DNA from: Oscillibacter valericigenes Sjm18-20
GTDB lineage: Bacteria; Bacillota; Clostridia; Oscillospirales; Oscillospiraceae
Direction: 5' to 3'
Assembly (NCBI GenBank): GCA_000283575.1
Contig: AP012044.1
Span: 2,542,001-2,606,000 of the forward strand
DNA: 64,000 nucleotides
The notes under the pieces are model-generated. The model was not told where the DNA came from. It saw only the letters and a list, made by a program, of their open reading frames with translations, and did not search any database. The position numbers and the translations under genes are program-made. This document shows, piece after piece, positions 42,434 to 51,609 of the stretch. Position 1 is the first letter of the stretch; the number at the start of each line of letters is the position of its first letter.

Positions 42434-43516
42434 TTACAGCCGAATGACGACCGTAACGTCTTCGATGGCGTCCACTGGACTGATGGCTACCATCAAAAAC
42501 ACGTTGGTATCGGTCCCGGCCTCTTTGATTTCCTGTTCGTTCATGTCTACCGTGGGAGTGCCATTCTCCTCAAGCCACGCCTGCTGTGCGTCCACGTCGA
42601 TGCCGCAGGTGAAATTGTCCAAAATCAGGCCGTCCCGAGCAAGGGAGCGGAGATAGTCGGTGATGGCCGTCACCAGCAGCAGCTTGTTTTCATAGGTATT
42701 TGCCATCTTCCCAATGTAATTGTCGTCGATGGCCAACCTTAAATCGTGCTGCACTATATCCAGCAGCTCCACGATTTTGATTTTCTTCCATTTGTCGCTC
42801 TTGCCGGTGATGGTGGTCAGGCTGTTGACGGCCCGGCCGGTCTTCACCTTTTCCCCGTCCCAAAACAGCACCATCTGCCCCGTACCCACGGCTGCGTCCA
42901 GCGCTGCCTCGGTCAGGCGATCCACGTCCCGGACCTCCGGGAGAGGCGCGAAAGTGGCGGAAATGCGCATGGGCGTCCCGGCCAGAAGGCCCGCCATCCG
43001 CCCGCAGTAGGCGGCGGCCGTGAGCTTTTCGGTCTCGCCGATGTCGATGCCGCCCGCCGCAAAGTTGACGATTGCCTCGCTGTCCGCCGCAAGGCCCGGC
43101 AGTACCGCCTTGTAAACGGCGTGGTTGTCACTCCGCTGGGTGACAATCCAAGTCTTAATCACGCCCGCCTCCGTGGCCGTCAGATCGGCAGGCCCCGCCA
43201 GATAGTCAAACTGCTGGGTAGCCAGCCAGTTGAGGGCCGCACAGCCCGCCGCAATGACGTCGTCCACGTCGGTGATGTACAGCAGCACCTTCTTCGGGGG
43301 CTTTTCGTAGCCCAGAAATGCCCGCCGTACCGCCGCCTGGTTGGCGGTTCCCATCTCGCTGGGGATCTGGGACGGCGCGGTGAGGGTATAGGTCTTGTCC
43401 GCCAGCGCCGCATCCCGCAGGATCAGGGCCACCGTCCCCTTCTGGGAGCGGGCCAGTGCCGTGGACGCCGCCTGCTGAAATGCAATGTTGATGCTGGGCA
43501 TTGCTAAAGTACTCAT
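42434..43516 (-). CDS. phage tail sheath protein (XkdK-like)
   Basis: 360 residues. Typical sheath features: an N-terminal MPSINIAFQQAASTALARSQ with KGTVALILRDA, a middle domain with YITDVDDVIAAGCAALNWLA, and a C-terminal domain KIKIVELLDIVQHDLRLAID ... GTPTVDMNEQEIKEAGTDTN. The presence of a sheath makes the prophage a contractile-tailed (myovirus, PBSX-like) type. Its stop overlaps the start region of the next gene leftwards by 4 bp on the upstream side. Confidence 0.9.
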   Translation of the reverse strand: MSTLAMPSINIAFQQAASTALARSQKGTVALILRDAALADKTYTLTAPSQIPSEMGTANQAAVRRAFLGYEKPPKKVLLYITDVDDVIAAGCAALNWLATQQFDYLAGPADLTATEAGVIKTWIVTQRSDNHAVYKAVLPGLAADSEAIVNFAAGGIDIGETEKLTAAAYCGRMAGLLAGTPMRISATFAPLPEVRDVDRLTEAALDAAVGTGQMVLFWDGEKVKTGRAVNSLTTITGKSDKWKKIKIVELLDIVQHDLRLAIDDNYIGKMANTYENKLLLVTAITDYLRSLARDGLILDNFTCGIDVDAQQAWLEENGTPTVDMNEQEIKEAGTDTNVFLMVAISPVDAIEDVTVVIRL

Positions 43517-43986
43517 AATGTCGTGTCCTCCTTCGTTTTCGTTGTCAGCGCAAGCTGCTCCATAAGGGGCAGCACCGCCGCCGGGTCAAATTCCTGTCGG
43601 TCAAAGGCAATGGAGAAATCCACCGTCACCTCGGTGTAATCCCGGTAATGCTTGCTGGAGCAGGCCGTCACCTTCGGAGCACGGTCGCCTACGCGAAGAT
43701 ACCCCGCGCCAAAAATGCCCTCAATCAGCAGCGTGCGCAGGTCCAGAACGGAAAAATCACTGTCCCCATAATCGTCCGGGTTAATCCAGTTCGTAATTTT
43801 GTATCGGAACAAAAAGCCGGTGGAACGGGGAGTGAGGTCCGTGATCTGCATGGTCACAAGCTCTACCATGGTGCAGGGACGCTCCACGTCCCGCTCCACC
43901 AAATTGTCATAGATGGCCTTATCCTCCGGCAGTGTTTTTTTCAGCGCTGCCTTGATGGCCGTCATAAAATCATCAGGGGTAATCAT
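43513..43986 (-). CDS. tail terminator-like protein (DUF6838)
   Basis: 157 residues from ATG 43986 (MITPDDFMTAIKAALKKTLP), GGGAGG upstream. The middle CTMVELVTMQITDLTPRSTG and YKITNWINPDDYGDSDFSVL resemble DUF6838, a phage tail terminator family next to sheath genes. It would cap the tail tube and join it to the head. The call is by pattern and position. Confidence 0.7.
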   Translation of the reverse strand: MITPDDFMTAIKAALKKTLPEDKAIYDNLVERDVERPCTMVELVTMQITDLTPRSTGFLFRYKITNWINPDDYGDSDFSVLDLRTLLIEGIFGAGYLRVGDRAPKVTACSSKHYRDYTEVTVDFSIAFDRQEFDPAAVLPLMEQLALTTKTKEDTTL

Positions 43987-44474
43987 CCATTCAGCCCTCC
44001 CAGCAGCCGCTTGCAAAACGCCTCGGCGGCGTCCGCCGCCGTGCGATCCGCGCTTCCAGCCGCCGTTTTGTAAAATTGAAAGCTCCGCGTCCTGGTAACG
44101 TGCGCCTCCGGATGGTATCGCTTTACCCGGCCGGAGGGCTGGCGGACTTGATGCCCGGCGGTCAGGTAGTTCGTCAGCGCTCCGGCGTTGGCCGTCTCCC
44201 GGCCACGGGAACCGGCAGCAACCTCAACAGAGTCCGCCCGGACTGCCACATAGCCCCGCCCGCTGCCCATGTGTGCGTTCTGCCAGGTCTGCACGCGCCC
44301 GCGTGGGTCGTTTACACCGGAAGCTGCCACTGCCCGGCGGACCTCGCTGGTCATCGTCTTCCCGACGTCCGCAAGCATGGCCTCCTTAAAGCCAGGGATC
44401 TGATTGATTACGAGTTTCCACCGTTCCCAGAAGGCGGCCCATTCCGTGGTGTCAATGCTCATTTCCTGTGCCAT
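43983..44474 (-). CDS. HK97 gp10-like head-tail component
   Basis: 163 residues from ATG 44474, overlapping the stop of the preceding gene (TGATG). The pattern of HK97-gp10-like proteins is visible: PGFKEAMLADVGKTMTSEVR, RGRVQTWQNAHMGSGRGYVA and TNYLTAGHQVRQPSGRVKRY. These proteins sit at the head-tail interface. Overlaps of 1-4 bp with both neighbours show translational coupling. Confidence 0.78.
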   Translation of the reverse strand: MAQEMSIDTTEWAAFWERWKLVINQIPGFKEAMLADVGKTMTSEVRRAVAASGVNDPRGRVQTWQNAHMGSGRGYVAVRADSVEVAAGSRGRETANAGALTNYLTAGHQVRQPSGRVKRYHPEAHVTRTRSFQFYKTAAGSADRTAADAAEAFCKRLLGGLNG

Positions 44475-45046
44475 CACAGATCCGCCTTTCGTACGATCTC
44501 ATACTCGTTTTTCCACTGGTCCAGCGTGTGAACCGTCAGCACCTTGTAGGGAGTGACCACCACCTGCACCAGAGAGCCCGCCGCGAGTTCGATTGCCTTG
44601 GGTGTTACCAGCACATAGGTCGTCACGCTCATCGCGTGAGGGTCCAATTGTTCATGTCCCACGTACTTTTCCGTCAAGATGCCGGGGAACCGGGTACCCT
44701 CGTGGCTCTTGTCCCAGTCCTTCCGGCACTCCACCGTCTCGCACAGTGCCGCTTTCACCTCTACCATCCCCGGTTGCTCCGCGTCGGTGATGGAGGTCAA
44801 AAAACAAAACTGTCCCCGCCACAGGAAGGAGAGCCCCAGATTGATCCGGCTGGCCTTGCGCATGGTGAAGGTCACGCTGCGCGCCCCGATGCCCACGGCG
44901 GAAAAATAGCTTGCCCGGTCGCTTTGCACTGCTTTCACCCAGGCTCCCCATACCGTCTGCCACGACCAGGCGTCCTCCGTCTTGTCGTAGGTCAGCTCCC
45001 GCGCCTGCACCCGCTCGTTCAGATCCCCCGCGCTGATGAAATTCAT
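44474..45046 (-). CDS. head-tail adaptor-like protein
   Basis: 190 residues from ATG 45046 (MNFISAGDLNERVQARELTY), which overlaps the stop of the connector gene. The first ~100 residues fit Phage_H_T_join/head closure proteins (AWSWQTVWGAWVKAVQSDRA, SVTFTMRKASRINLGLSFLW). The last 80 residues are an extension rich in beta structure (VTTYVLVTPKAIELAAGSLV). The frame is open upstream to 45208 but there lies inside the connector gene. Confidence 0.7.
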   Translation of the reverse strand: MNFISAGDLNERVQARELTYDKTEDAWSWQTVWGAWVKAVQSDRASYFSAVGIGARSVTFTMRKASRINLGLSFLWRGQFCFLTSITDAEQPGMVEVKAALCETVECRKDWDKSHEGTRFPGILTEKYVGHEQLDPHAMSVTTYVLVTPKAIELAAGSLVQVVVTPYKVLTVHTLDQWKNEYEIVRKADL

Positions 45047-45387
45047 CACACTACCTCCGCCCCGGTGCCGGTGCCCAAATCGGGCACCGGCTCGGTGAGC
45101 TTCAGCTGATTCAGCAGCCGCCGGAAAGCGGGATTCTCGGCGACAATGGTACCGGTGATGGTCATATCCCGCCGCATGTAGCTGTCCAGCACCAGGTAAT
45201 TGATGCAAAGGTCGTATTGCGCCCGTCGATTCGTCCCCGTCTCCGGCTCGCTAACGCCCGCCTGCTCCATGTAGCTCACAGCCGAGCAATAAAACCCGTC
45301 CACCATGTCTTTCTCACCGTCTTCCAATAGATCAATCCGGCAGTACGCCAGCAGCGCCGCCCGCCGCGCGTCCGTCAGCTCCGCCAT
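45046..45387 (-). CDS. head-tail connector protein (gp6-like)
   Basis: 113 residues. MAELTDARRAALLAYCRIDL ... MVDGFYCSAVSYMEQAGV ... AQYDLCINYLVLDSYMRRDM is the helical DNA-packaging/gp6-like connector pattern. It forms the ring below the portal. It lies between the capsid-side genes and the adaptor. Confidence 0.78.
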   Translation of the reverse strand: MAELTDARRAALLAYCRIDLLEDGEKDMVDGFYCSAVSYMEQAGVSEPETGTNRRAQYDLCINYLVLDSYMRRDMTITGTIVAENPAFRRLLNQLKLTEPVPDLGTGTGAEVV

Positions 45388-45389
45388 GG

Positions 45390-45800
45390 TTAGATCACCA
45401 GCGTCCAGTCGTTCTTTGCCGGGCGATACCGGACGGGACCGGACATGGTCACGGCGCAGATCACAGCAGCGGCGCAGTCGTGCTGGAACTTCACGGCGTA
45501 GTAGCCGCCGCGGTCGGCGGTCACCCTGGCAGAGATCACCGCCACCGCAGAGTCCATGTCCACGCTTGCGGTAAATGTCTTTTCCGCCACCTTCACGGCG
45601 TTGGCACCGTCGGGATCTTCTGCGGCGTACAGTGCCACGGTCAGCTTCTTGCCGCTGGCAATCGCGCCGGTGGATACCAGAAACTCCACCTCGGGCATTC
45701 CGATAGCAGAGAGATAGGACGTGGCCGTCTCGGTGGACGCTGCCACGGACGCGGGGGCCATGGCCACCGTGTGCTTCAGAGCTTCACAGATTCTTTCCAT
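45390..45800 (-). CDS. virion protein of unknown role (capsid decoration-like)
   Basis: 136 residues from ATG 45800 (MERICEALKHTVAMAPASV), with GGGAGG 8 nt upstream. Beta-rich and Ala/Val-rich, with no membrane segment. Its place directly after the major capsid gene is where many phages keep a decoration or head fibre-like protein. No family is recognised. Confidence 0.55.
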   Translation of the reverse strand: MERICEALKHTVAMAPASVAASTETATSYLSAIGMPEVEFLVSTGAIASGKKLTVALYAAEDPDGANAVKVAEKTFTASVDMDSAVAVISARVTADRGGYYAVKFQHDCAAAVICAVTMSGPVRYRPAKNDWTLVI

Positions 45801-45819
45801 TGTTAGATCCTCCCTTTCA

Positions 45820-47121
45820 TTAAGCGCGGGTGTCCAGTGTGACAAACGGGCTGCGTTTCTTGGTGCTGTTCTTGATGGTCAGCGGCGCGTCAATCTTTGG
45901 TGCGCCGTTGCAGCGCCACACAATTCGGAAACACTGCTGATCGGTCAGGAACTCCACATGCATGGACCAGTCCTGACGGGCGGTGCCCTTCATCAGCAGG
46001 ATGTACTGGAACGGGTCTACCAGCAGGATGTCACCCTTGGTCCCGAGGGCCGCGCAGTTGTCATCGAAGAGCACCGGCTTATTCAGCACCCGCTGCGTGT
46101 CAAAGTTTCCAAGGCCGCCCTCGGGGTTCCACAGGAACTTGGCCGCGTTGCCGCTTTGGATGGAGAGATAGGGCAACTCCTCCTCGGCGTCGGGGTGCAT
46201 CAGCCAGCACAGGCGCTCCCGGTTCCGGGGCATGGCCCGGGCCTGCATCCTGATTGCATTGGCTCCGGTAAACGTTCCGGCAGCCTGGTCGGTCTCCTTG
46301 GGAACAGAGATCAGCGCACCGGATTTCATAATGCCAAGGGGCTTGCCTTTGCCGTCTCCGTTGATGACCGCTGCGGTCAGCAGCCGGTCGGCTGCCAGAG
46401 AAAAGCCCGTGGACGCAAGGCCCGTCATAAACGCGGTGTCCTGCAGCATCTCGTCCGTGCAGTACATAAAGCCCATCATCTTTTCCAGATCCAGCCGCAT
46501 CTCGCGGGACTTGGGCTTGCTTGCGTCCACCGTGCCGCCCTCGGCTGCCCAATGCATCTTGATTCCGCCGAATACGCTCTCGGAGATATCGGTCTCATCG
46601 AAGCGGAGCCAGCGGGCGGAATTGGACGCGGAGGAGCAGGTGTACCGATCCAGCCGGTTCAGCAGCGGGCTCTGCTGCACGGCGCTCTCCATGATCGTCC
46701 CGGCAAAGTCCGGCTGAATGGCAAACGCGCCGTCCTCGCCGGTACCGGTCCCGGTACCCAGCACCACGTTATTGATCTGTTTCAGCCGCTTGTCCTGCGC
46801 CACGCCTTTCGTCTGGTCCCGGATGGCCCGCAGCTGCTCCCCGATGGAATCAAACAGGTGCATCTGCTTTTTTTCATCTTTGGGCTCAGGCTTTTCCTCG
46901 TCGTGCAGAATGCCGTCGTCACCCAGATCCACCGGCTGAGCGTTCTTATTGCTGGCGGACATCAACTTTGCAACCGAGTCAATGCTGGCATTGATGCCCT
47001 CCATTTTGGTCGTCAACGCATCGACCTCCTCAAATTTGCCGTCCTTGACCAGCTGCTCGGACTGTTTCGCGAGCTCAGATTTCTGCGCCCGCAGCTCCGT
47101 GATTTTCTCCATAAAATCCAT
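45820..47121 (-). CDS. major capsid protein (HK97 fold)
   Basis: 433 residues. Residues 1-100 are a helical, charged scaffold-like delta domain (MDFMEKITELRAQKSELAKQ ... EEKPEPKDEKKQ) that the protease should cut off. The rest has HK97 gp5 features: TGTGTGEDGAFAIQPDFAGT, MHWAAEGGTVDASKP, GFMYCTDEMLQDTAFM, INGDGKGKPLGIM and GTKGDILLVDPFQYILLMKG. It follows a ClpP-type protease gene, as in HK97-like phages. Confidence 0.92.
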   Translation of the reverse strand: MDFMEKITELRAQKSELAKQSEQLVKDGKFEEVDALTTKMEGINASIDSVAKLMSASNKNAQPVDLGDDGILHDEEKPEPKDEKKQMHLFDSIGEQLRAIRDQTKGVAQDKRLKQINNVVLGTGTGTGEDGAFAIQPDFAGTIMESAVQQSPLLNRLDRYTCSSASNSARWLRFDETDISESVFGGIKMHWAAEGGTVDASKPKSREMRLDLEKMMGFMYCTDEMLQDTAFMTGLASTGFSLAADRLLTAAVINGDGKGKPLGIMKSGALISVPKETDQAAGTFTGANAIRMQARAMPRNRERLCWLMHPDAEEELPYLSIQSGNAAKFLWNPEGGLGNFDTQRVLNKPVLFDDNCAALGTKGDILLVDPFQYILLMKGTARQDWSMHVEFLTDQQCFRIVWRCNGAPKIDAPLTIKNSTKKRSPFVTLDTRA

Positions 47122-47143
47122 TTTGTTCCCTGCCTTTCAAAAA

Positions 47144-47851
47144 TTAATAACTTGCAAGCGACCTGATGCGAGCCAGGGCGCGTCTTGCCTTCAGTTGGAT
47201 CTGTTCCGATTCCTCGGCTTTGTGGTCGGCGTAGCGCTTTCGCATGGCTGCCGTCACGCGGATGGTATTTCCGCAGGCCGCAACCAGCGTTCCGGTTGTG
47301 CCCGATTCGGACACACCGTCCATCTGCACAACCTCGTCGATCAGGCCGTATTCCAACGCCTGCGTTGGGGAAATAAAGATGCTCTTGTCCATGAGCGCCA
47401 CAAGTTCCTCACGGGTCATGTGAAAGCCTGCTCGGGCCATATAGGTCTCAATCACGGCGTCCCGGGCGTTTTTCAGCTCCTCCGAATACCGCTGCATTTC
47501 CTGATAGTCGCCCTCATCGCCGCCGGATGGGTTGTGGTAACAAAGCAACGCGCCCGGCTCTGACCGGATGGTATCGCACCCGGATGCCGCAATGGTGGCC
47601 GCCGATGCGCCGTACCCCTGATAGAGAGCCTCTGTGTGCCCGCTGTATCGCCGCAGCATGGAACGGATCTCGCTGCCCACTGTCATGTCGCCGCCGGGGG
47701 AATTGATCAGCACGGTGATATCCTCGCCTCCGGCTGACCCCAGTGCCGCTTTGATGTCCATGGGCGCGGTAAGGTCTCTCCAACCGCACCAGCGGGCAAT
47801 ATCCGCCGTATCGTTGTCCAGCAGCGTACCGCGAATTTCAATTTCAGGCAT
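47144..47851 (-). CDS. ClpP-like prohead protease
   Basis: 235 residues. The ClpP fold shows ITVLINSPGGDMTVGSEI (oxyanion strand), GYGASAATIAASG (nucleophile Ser) and LLCYHNPSGGDE (His), then ALEYGLIDEVV. In Siphoviridae- and PBSX-type phages this enzyme cleaves the capsid N-terminus during maturation. Its start overlaps the portal gene by 8 bp. Confidence 0.9.
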   Translation of the reverse strand: MPEIEIRGTLLDNDTADIARWCGWRDLTAPMDIKAALGSAGGEDITVLINSPGGDMTVGSEIRSMLRRYSGHTEALYQGYGASAATIAASGCDTIRSEPGALLCYHNPSGGDEGDYQEMQRYSEELKNARDAVIETYMARAGFHMTREELVALMDKSIFISPTQALEYGLIDEVVQMDGVSESGTTGTLVAACGNTIRVTAAMRKRYADHKAEESEQIQLKARRALARIRSLASY

Positions 47852-48845
47852 TGTTGTCCTCTCCTTTCAAAATGGACTCCAGCGAGGCCAGATTTTTGGT
47901 TGCAAGGAATTTCTGTCCCAGCCCTCCCGGAATGGGGTTGCGTTCCTCCAGTGCCCGGCACTCGTCCGGATTGTAGAGTCCTGTAAAAACCATCTTCTGA
48001 TAGAAGCTCGCCCGGGCCGCATCGTCGCCCCGCAGCAGGACGGATACATTGCCCCGCAGATACCACCCGTTCTTCCGCTGAGCCGGGGTAAGCAGCTTAT
48101 AGGTGTTTTCCTGCTCCCACGCCGTTACGAAAGGGACCAGCGTATCCGTCACATAGTCGACGCGCTGCTGGGAGTTGGAATCATAGCTCTCCTTCCCGGT
48201 CTGCAGCATGTACTTTGGAATGCCGGTGAACCGGCTCACTTCCTCCACGGAAAAGCCACGGCTCTCAATGTACTGGGCGTCGCTCTGGTTCAGGCCGATG
48301 GGGTTGTATTTCATCGTGTGGTCCAGAACGGCCACCTTAAACGCATCCGCTGAGGCAAACCCTTTGAACTCCTCTTTGATCTTGTCCCGTGTTTCTGGTT
48401 TGGCATCCGTGTCGACTTCCACAATGCCAGAGATCCGCGCGCCGTTTTGATAGAATTTCTTGTTGTACCGCTGCGCCATGCCATCCGCCGCAATGACCTC
48501 TCTGGCCAGCTGCAGCATGCCCCGCCCGTGGATGCCGTCATAGCTCTCAAAGAACAGGAAGGAGAGCTCATAGGAGGAAAAGGTCTTCTGCACCCCATCC
48601 ACGTTGTAGTCGTACCAGTAAGTGCCGTTCTCCCGGTCTTTCCGAATGGTGCAGCACTCCGTTGGCAGCGGGATACGCTCGATCAGTTCCCCGTTTGCAT
48701 CCCGCGCATTCCAGCAGGCACCAAAGCCACGCCAGAACGCATTGGACATGAGGATCTTCCCGCAGAGGAACGGGGACATATTGGGATTGGGCCGGGCTTT
48801 CAGCACCTGGGAAAGAGCGTCATCGTTGACCGAAACTCTGGCATC
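47844..48845 (-). pseudogene. phage portal protein, N-terminus deleted
   Basis: The frame gives about 330 residues (DDALSQVLKARPNPNMSPFL ... SRGFSVEEVSRFTGIPKYML ... LESILKGEDNNA), the C-terminal part of an HK97-type portal. The usual first ~80-90 residues are missing. Upstream the frame runs into the parA gene, where the text changes from portal-like to ParA-like around 48840-48850. A shortened protein could start at 48806 (ATG, MLKARPNPN), but it would lack the wing region. The terminase genes that should precede it are absent, so the virion cannot package DNA on its own. Confidence 0.82.
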
Positions 48846-49023
48846 CCCCTCTTTGCTCCGGGTCGAACTCCGGCTGATAGAACCGGGTCAGGTTCATCTG
48901 CCCATCACAGTCCACCAGCACCACCCGCTTGTGGTAATCATGCACGAGTATATCTGCCAGATTGATGGCGGTCACGGTTTTTCCGACGCCGCCTTTGTTG
49001 TTCATGATTGCAATCGTCCTCAT
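48820..49023 (-). pseudogene. ParA-family ATPase, cut after 60 residues
   Basis: MRTIAIMNNKGGVGKTVTAI carries the deviant Walker A KGGVGKT, followed by VVLVDCDGQMNLTRFYQPEF (Walker A' Asp). Normal ParA/Soj proteins have 250-300 residues; here the frame turns at EFDPEQRGG into the portal gene and stops after 67 residues. The Walker B and most of the fold are lost. Confidence 0.82.
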
Positions 49024-49234
49024 AGTAGACTCGTCCTCTTTTCTTATCCAGCTCGCAGGGGGTGCAGGGAAATGTCTCCGTCCAGCTGCCCCCGGCGGTA
49101 GTAAATTTCACGGTGTAAAATCTGAGCGATGGGTGTATGTACACGACTTCGGCAGGCAGCGGCACAATGTCACCCGGCATCCCGAAGGTGGTGTCAAACG
49201 TAGGTATCAACTTCAGCGTGTCTCCGACTTTCAT
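48938..49234 (-). CDS. phage hypothetical protein
   Basis: 98 residues, beginning MKVGDTLKLIPTFDTTFGMP and continuing VVYIHPSLRFYTVKFTTAGG. The N-terminal 75 residues look like a small beta-barrel (KOW/SH3-like) protein. The last 24 residues are encoded by the start of parA in another frame and are basic (RRRRKNRDR), so the natural end may be as seen or altered. It overlaps the helicase stop by 4 bp. Confidence 0.5.
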   Translation of the reverse strand: MKVGDTLKLIPTFDTTFGMPGDIVPLPAEVVYIHPSLRFYTVKFTTAGGSWTETFPCTPCELDKKRGRVYYEDDCNHEQQRRRRKNRDRHQSGRYTRA

Positions 49235-50628
49235 TTGCTGCCCTCCTTGTCAGGCGGGAAGACCTCGTCGATCTCGGCAGTGGTTCTCGGGCTGGTGATC
49301 TCATCCATCCGAATTTGTGCGGAACGCGGTGCTGGAGTCACCTTGTGCACCGGCTCGTCCGCCCCGGGAGCGATACGGGAAAACGTCTGACGATCGCCGT
49401 CAAATTTAAACCGGACCTTGTCAAGGATTTCGCCCTCCTTGTTTTTCGCAAGCTGAAGAATACGGTTGCTCTGCTTGTCGTCGTAATCCTCCCGATACAG
49501 GAGCATGATAACGTCTGCATCCTGCTCGATCTGCCCGGAGGAACGCAGATCCGAGATAACCGGATCGCGGACTTTCCCGGTTTTCTTATCTCGTTCCCCT
49601 CGGCTTAGCTGAGAGAGCGCAATGATCGTTGTGTCTGAAACCCGACCGAACTGCTGGAGGGACGATGAAATATCCGTAACACGGTCATATTCCTTTTCCC
49701 GCCTCATCCAAGACGGGGATGCTACTTTTTGCAGGTAGTCCACAACAATCACGTCGAAGTGATGAGCCTGGCTATACGCCTGGATGTCCAGTACCGTCAT
49801 GCCCGCAGCGTCAATCAGCCTCACCTGCGGAGCCGTCAGCTTATCCTTCAGCTCCAGCAGGTCATTGTAGTCCGCTTCGGACAGGTTGTTGCGCTTGATG
49901 GTTGTATAGCTGAGCATGGCTGCGTTGGATACATGACGGTCAAACAGCTTGTCCTTGGTGGACTCATACGAAAAGTAGCCAACCCGGTGTTTTAAGCCAA
50001 TCCCGGCTACAAACTGCAATGCCAGGGCGGTCTTGCCGTCAGACGTTCGACCGGCGATAATCACCATGTCACCCGGCTCCGCAAAGACCCGTTCATCCAG
50101 AACCGGAACGCCCCAACTCAGATACACCGGCTTTTTCTCTCCGTCGTGCCGGTCAAAGAACTGCTCATAACCCTCGGCAAATGTCATGGACTGGACGCCC
50201 GGTTTGCTTACCTGCGTCTGCATGGCCTTGTCCAACAGCACCTGCGCATCGTCCAGCGTGTCCGCCGTGCTGAGCTGCGTCCCCAGTTCTTGGAGATAGT
50301 ACAGCGTGGAAGACCGCTTCAGGAGCGCCACATACTCGTCCACGTTGGCGGCGGTGGGCGTGCAGTTGATTAACTGCACTAGGATATCCCGGAACTGTGA
50401 CCCGGCATTTTCGCTGACCGTGATGCCATCCACCGGCTTCCCGGCTCGGAACAGAGCCTGAATGGTTTGGAAGATCGTGCGGTACTGCTTGATCGTAAAA
50501 TCAGAGGCTTGCACCTTGCTGAGCACCGGCCCTACCGTGTCGGGGTCGATCAGCATGGAACCCAGTACGCCCTGCTGCGCGTCCAGCATGGTTTGAGACA
50601 GCATGGCGTTGGTCTGCACCTCGCTCAC
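49231..50628 (-). CDS. phage replicative DNA helicase (DnaB-like)
   Basis: 465 residues. The N-terminal DnaB domain (DAQQGVLGSMLIDPDTVGPV) binds primase. The RecA-like motor shows Walker A GRTSDGKTALAL, Walker B VIVVDYLQKVASP, and the DnaB motif SQLSRGERDKKTGKVRDP followed by SDLRSSGQIEQDADVIMLLY. The C-terminal tail is phage specific. It unwinds DNA ahead of the phage replication fork together with the initiator encoded just upstream. Confidence 0.93.
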   Translation of the reverse strand: MSEVQTNAMLSQTMLDAQQGVLGSMLIDPDTVGPVLSKVQASDFTIKQYRTIFQTIQALFRAGKPVDGITVSENAGSQFRDILVQLINCTPTAANVDEYVALLKRSSTLYYLQELGTQLSTADTLDDAQVLLDKAMQTQVSKPGVQSMTFAEGYEQFFDRHDGEKKPVYLSWGVPVLDERVFAEPGDMVIIAGRTSDGKTALALQFVAGIGLKHRVGYFSYESTKDKLFDRHVSNAAMLSYTTIKRNNLSEADYNDLLELKDKLTAPQVRLIDAAGMTVLDIQAYSQAHHFDVIVVDYLQKVASPSWMRREKEYDRVTDISSSLQQFGRVSDTTIIALSQLSRGERDKKTGKVRDPVISDLRSSGQIEQDADVIMLLYREDYDDKQSNRILQLAKNKEGEILDKVRFKFDGDRQTFSRIAPGADEPVHKVTPAPRSAQIRMDEITSPRTTAEIDEVFPPDKEGSK

Positions 50629-51407
50629 AGAAATCGCCCCCTTCGATCATCGTCAGGCCCAGGTGCTGCCTGTGTCCTCACCGGAAGCTCGTCCGATTTC
50701 AGGGGATACACGCTGTCCCAGTTATGCTCGGTCGCATTATCCAGAATAGCGATCTGGATTTCTCTGCTGGGAGAAAGCCGTTTGAGCTTGCTGATTAACG
50801 TGTGAGCCGCACGCTCCGTAAGCAGCGGCTTCTTACGCTTTGCCCGGCACTCAAGGAACCCAGTGAACGCAGACAGGAACTCTGGATCGTCTCCGACATA
50901 GGCGTTAATGGCGTCCAAAACCTCCTTGGGGGCTATAGGGGTATTTTCTTTTTTATTACGTATATTGTATGGGGTGCAGTTTTCTTCACCCTTGGGGTGA
51001 AGTTTTTTGCGGGGGGTGAAATTTTCTTCACCCCTTGTTTGGGGCTTCCCGTTTGATGGCATCGGGGCAAGAATCTGACCAATAAATATCCGTCTACCTG
51101 TCTTGAATCCGCCGCTCTTTACCGGGCATGGGCCAGTGTCCATCCGAATATGTCCGTGCTCCCTCAGCTCCGACAGCATGCTCTGGAGCGTCCGCTCACT
51201 GATGGAGTTTTGTTCTCCAGACTGACCATCAATGTATGTGCAGTATTTCAACAGCTCACTGTTGGGCTGATAGCAAAATCCAGTTTGGCAGGACAAAAAT
51301 GAGATAATCCCGTACAGCAGTTTGCTCCGAGGCCGCAGATGCGCGTCGCACATGACCGGGGCCGTGATCACTGCATAATAGGCTCCATTTGCGCTTTCAT
51401 CCTGCAT
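50625..51407 (-). CDS. phage replication initiator-like HTH protein
   Basis: 260 residues from ATG 51407 (MQDESANGAYYAVITAPVMC), with GGAGGGCG 9 nt upstream. The winged-helix part VMCDAHLRPRSKLLYGIISF ... RTLQSMLSELREHGHIRMDT matches helix-turn-helix (DnaD/RepA-like) initiators of Firmicute prophages. A C-terminal DnaB-type stretch follows (LTERAAHTLISKLKRLSPS ... ILDNATEHNWDSVYPL). Its last codons overlap the helicase start. It should recruit the helicase to the phage origin, often located inside its own gene. Confidence 0.8.
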   Translation of the reverse strand: MQDESANGAYYAVITAPVMCDAHLRPRSKLLYGIISFLSCQTGFCYQPNSELLKYCTYIDGQSGEQNSISERTLQSMLSELREHGHIRMDTGPCPVKSGGFKTGRRIFIGQILAPMPSNGKPQTRGEENFTPRKKLHPKGEENCTPYNIRNKKENTPIAPKEVLDAINAYVGDDPEFLSAFTGFLECRAKRKKPLLTERAAHTLISKLKRLSPSREIQIAILDNATEHNWDSVYPLKSDELPVRTQAAPGPDDDRRGRFL

Positions 51408-51609
51408 TCCGCTCGCCCTCCCGGTAAAGAGCCAGGATGTCCTGACAAAGCTTATGTACACCGACGGCATAGCCGTTGTCCCAGTCGGCGACGATCTTCG
51501 CTTCCTCCGGCGTCAGATCGTCCCGCCACTCCTCCGTCTCCGGGTCGTTGGTCTCGGCGTTCCAGTTGTCCGCCAGCTCCTTCATCCGCGCTTCACTGAT
51601 TTCCGGCAT
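51397..51609 (-). CDS. small acidic phage protein
   Basis: 70 residues from ATG 51609 (MPEISEARMKELADNWNAET). Very acidic, helical, with no recognised family. It overlaps the initiator start by 11 bp, so translation is coupled. Small acidic proteins in this place may be inhibitors of host functions or DNA mimics; that is a guess. Confidence 0.5.
   Translation of the reverse strand: MPEISEARMKELADNWNAETNDPETEEWRDDLTPEEAKIVADWDNGYAVGVHKLCQDILALYREGERNAG

Noticed and set aside
45721..47166. A 481-codon plus-strand frame across the capsid genes
   Set aside because: Shadow of the HK97 major capsid gene; no ribosome site and no protein-like motifs.
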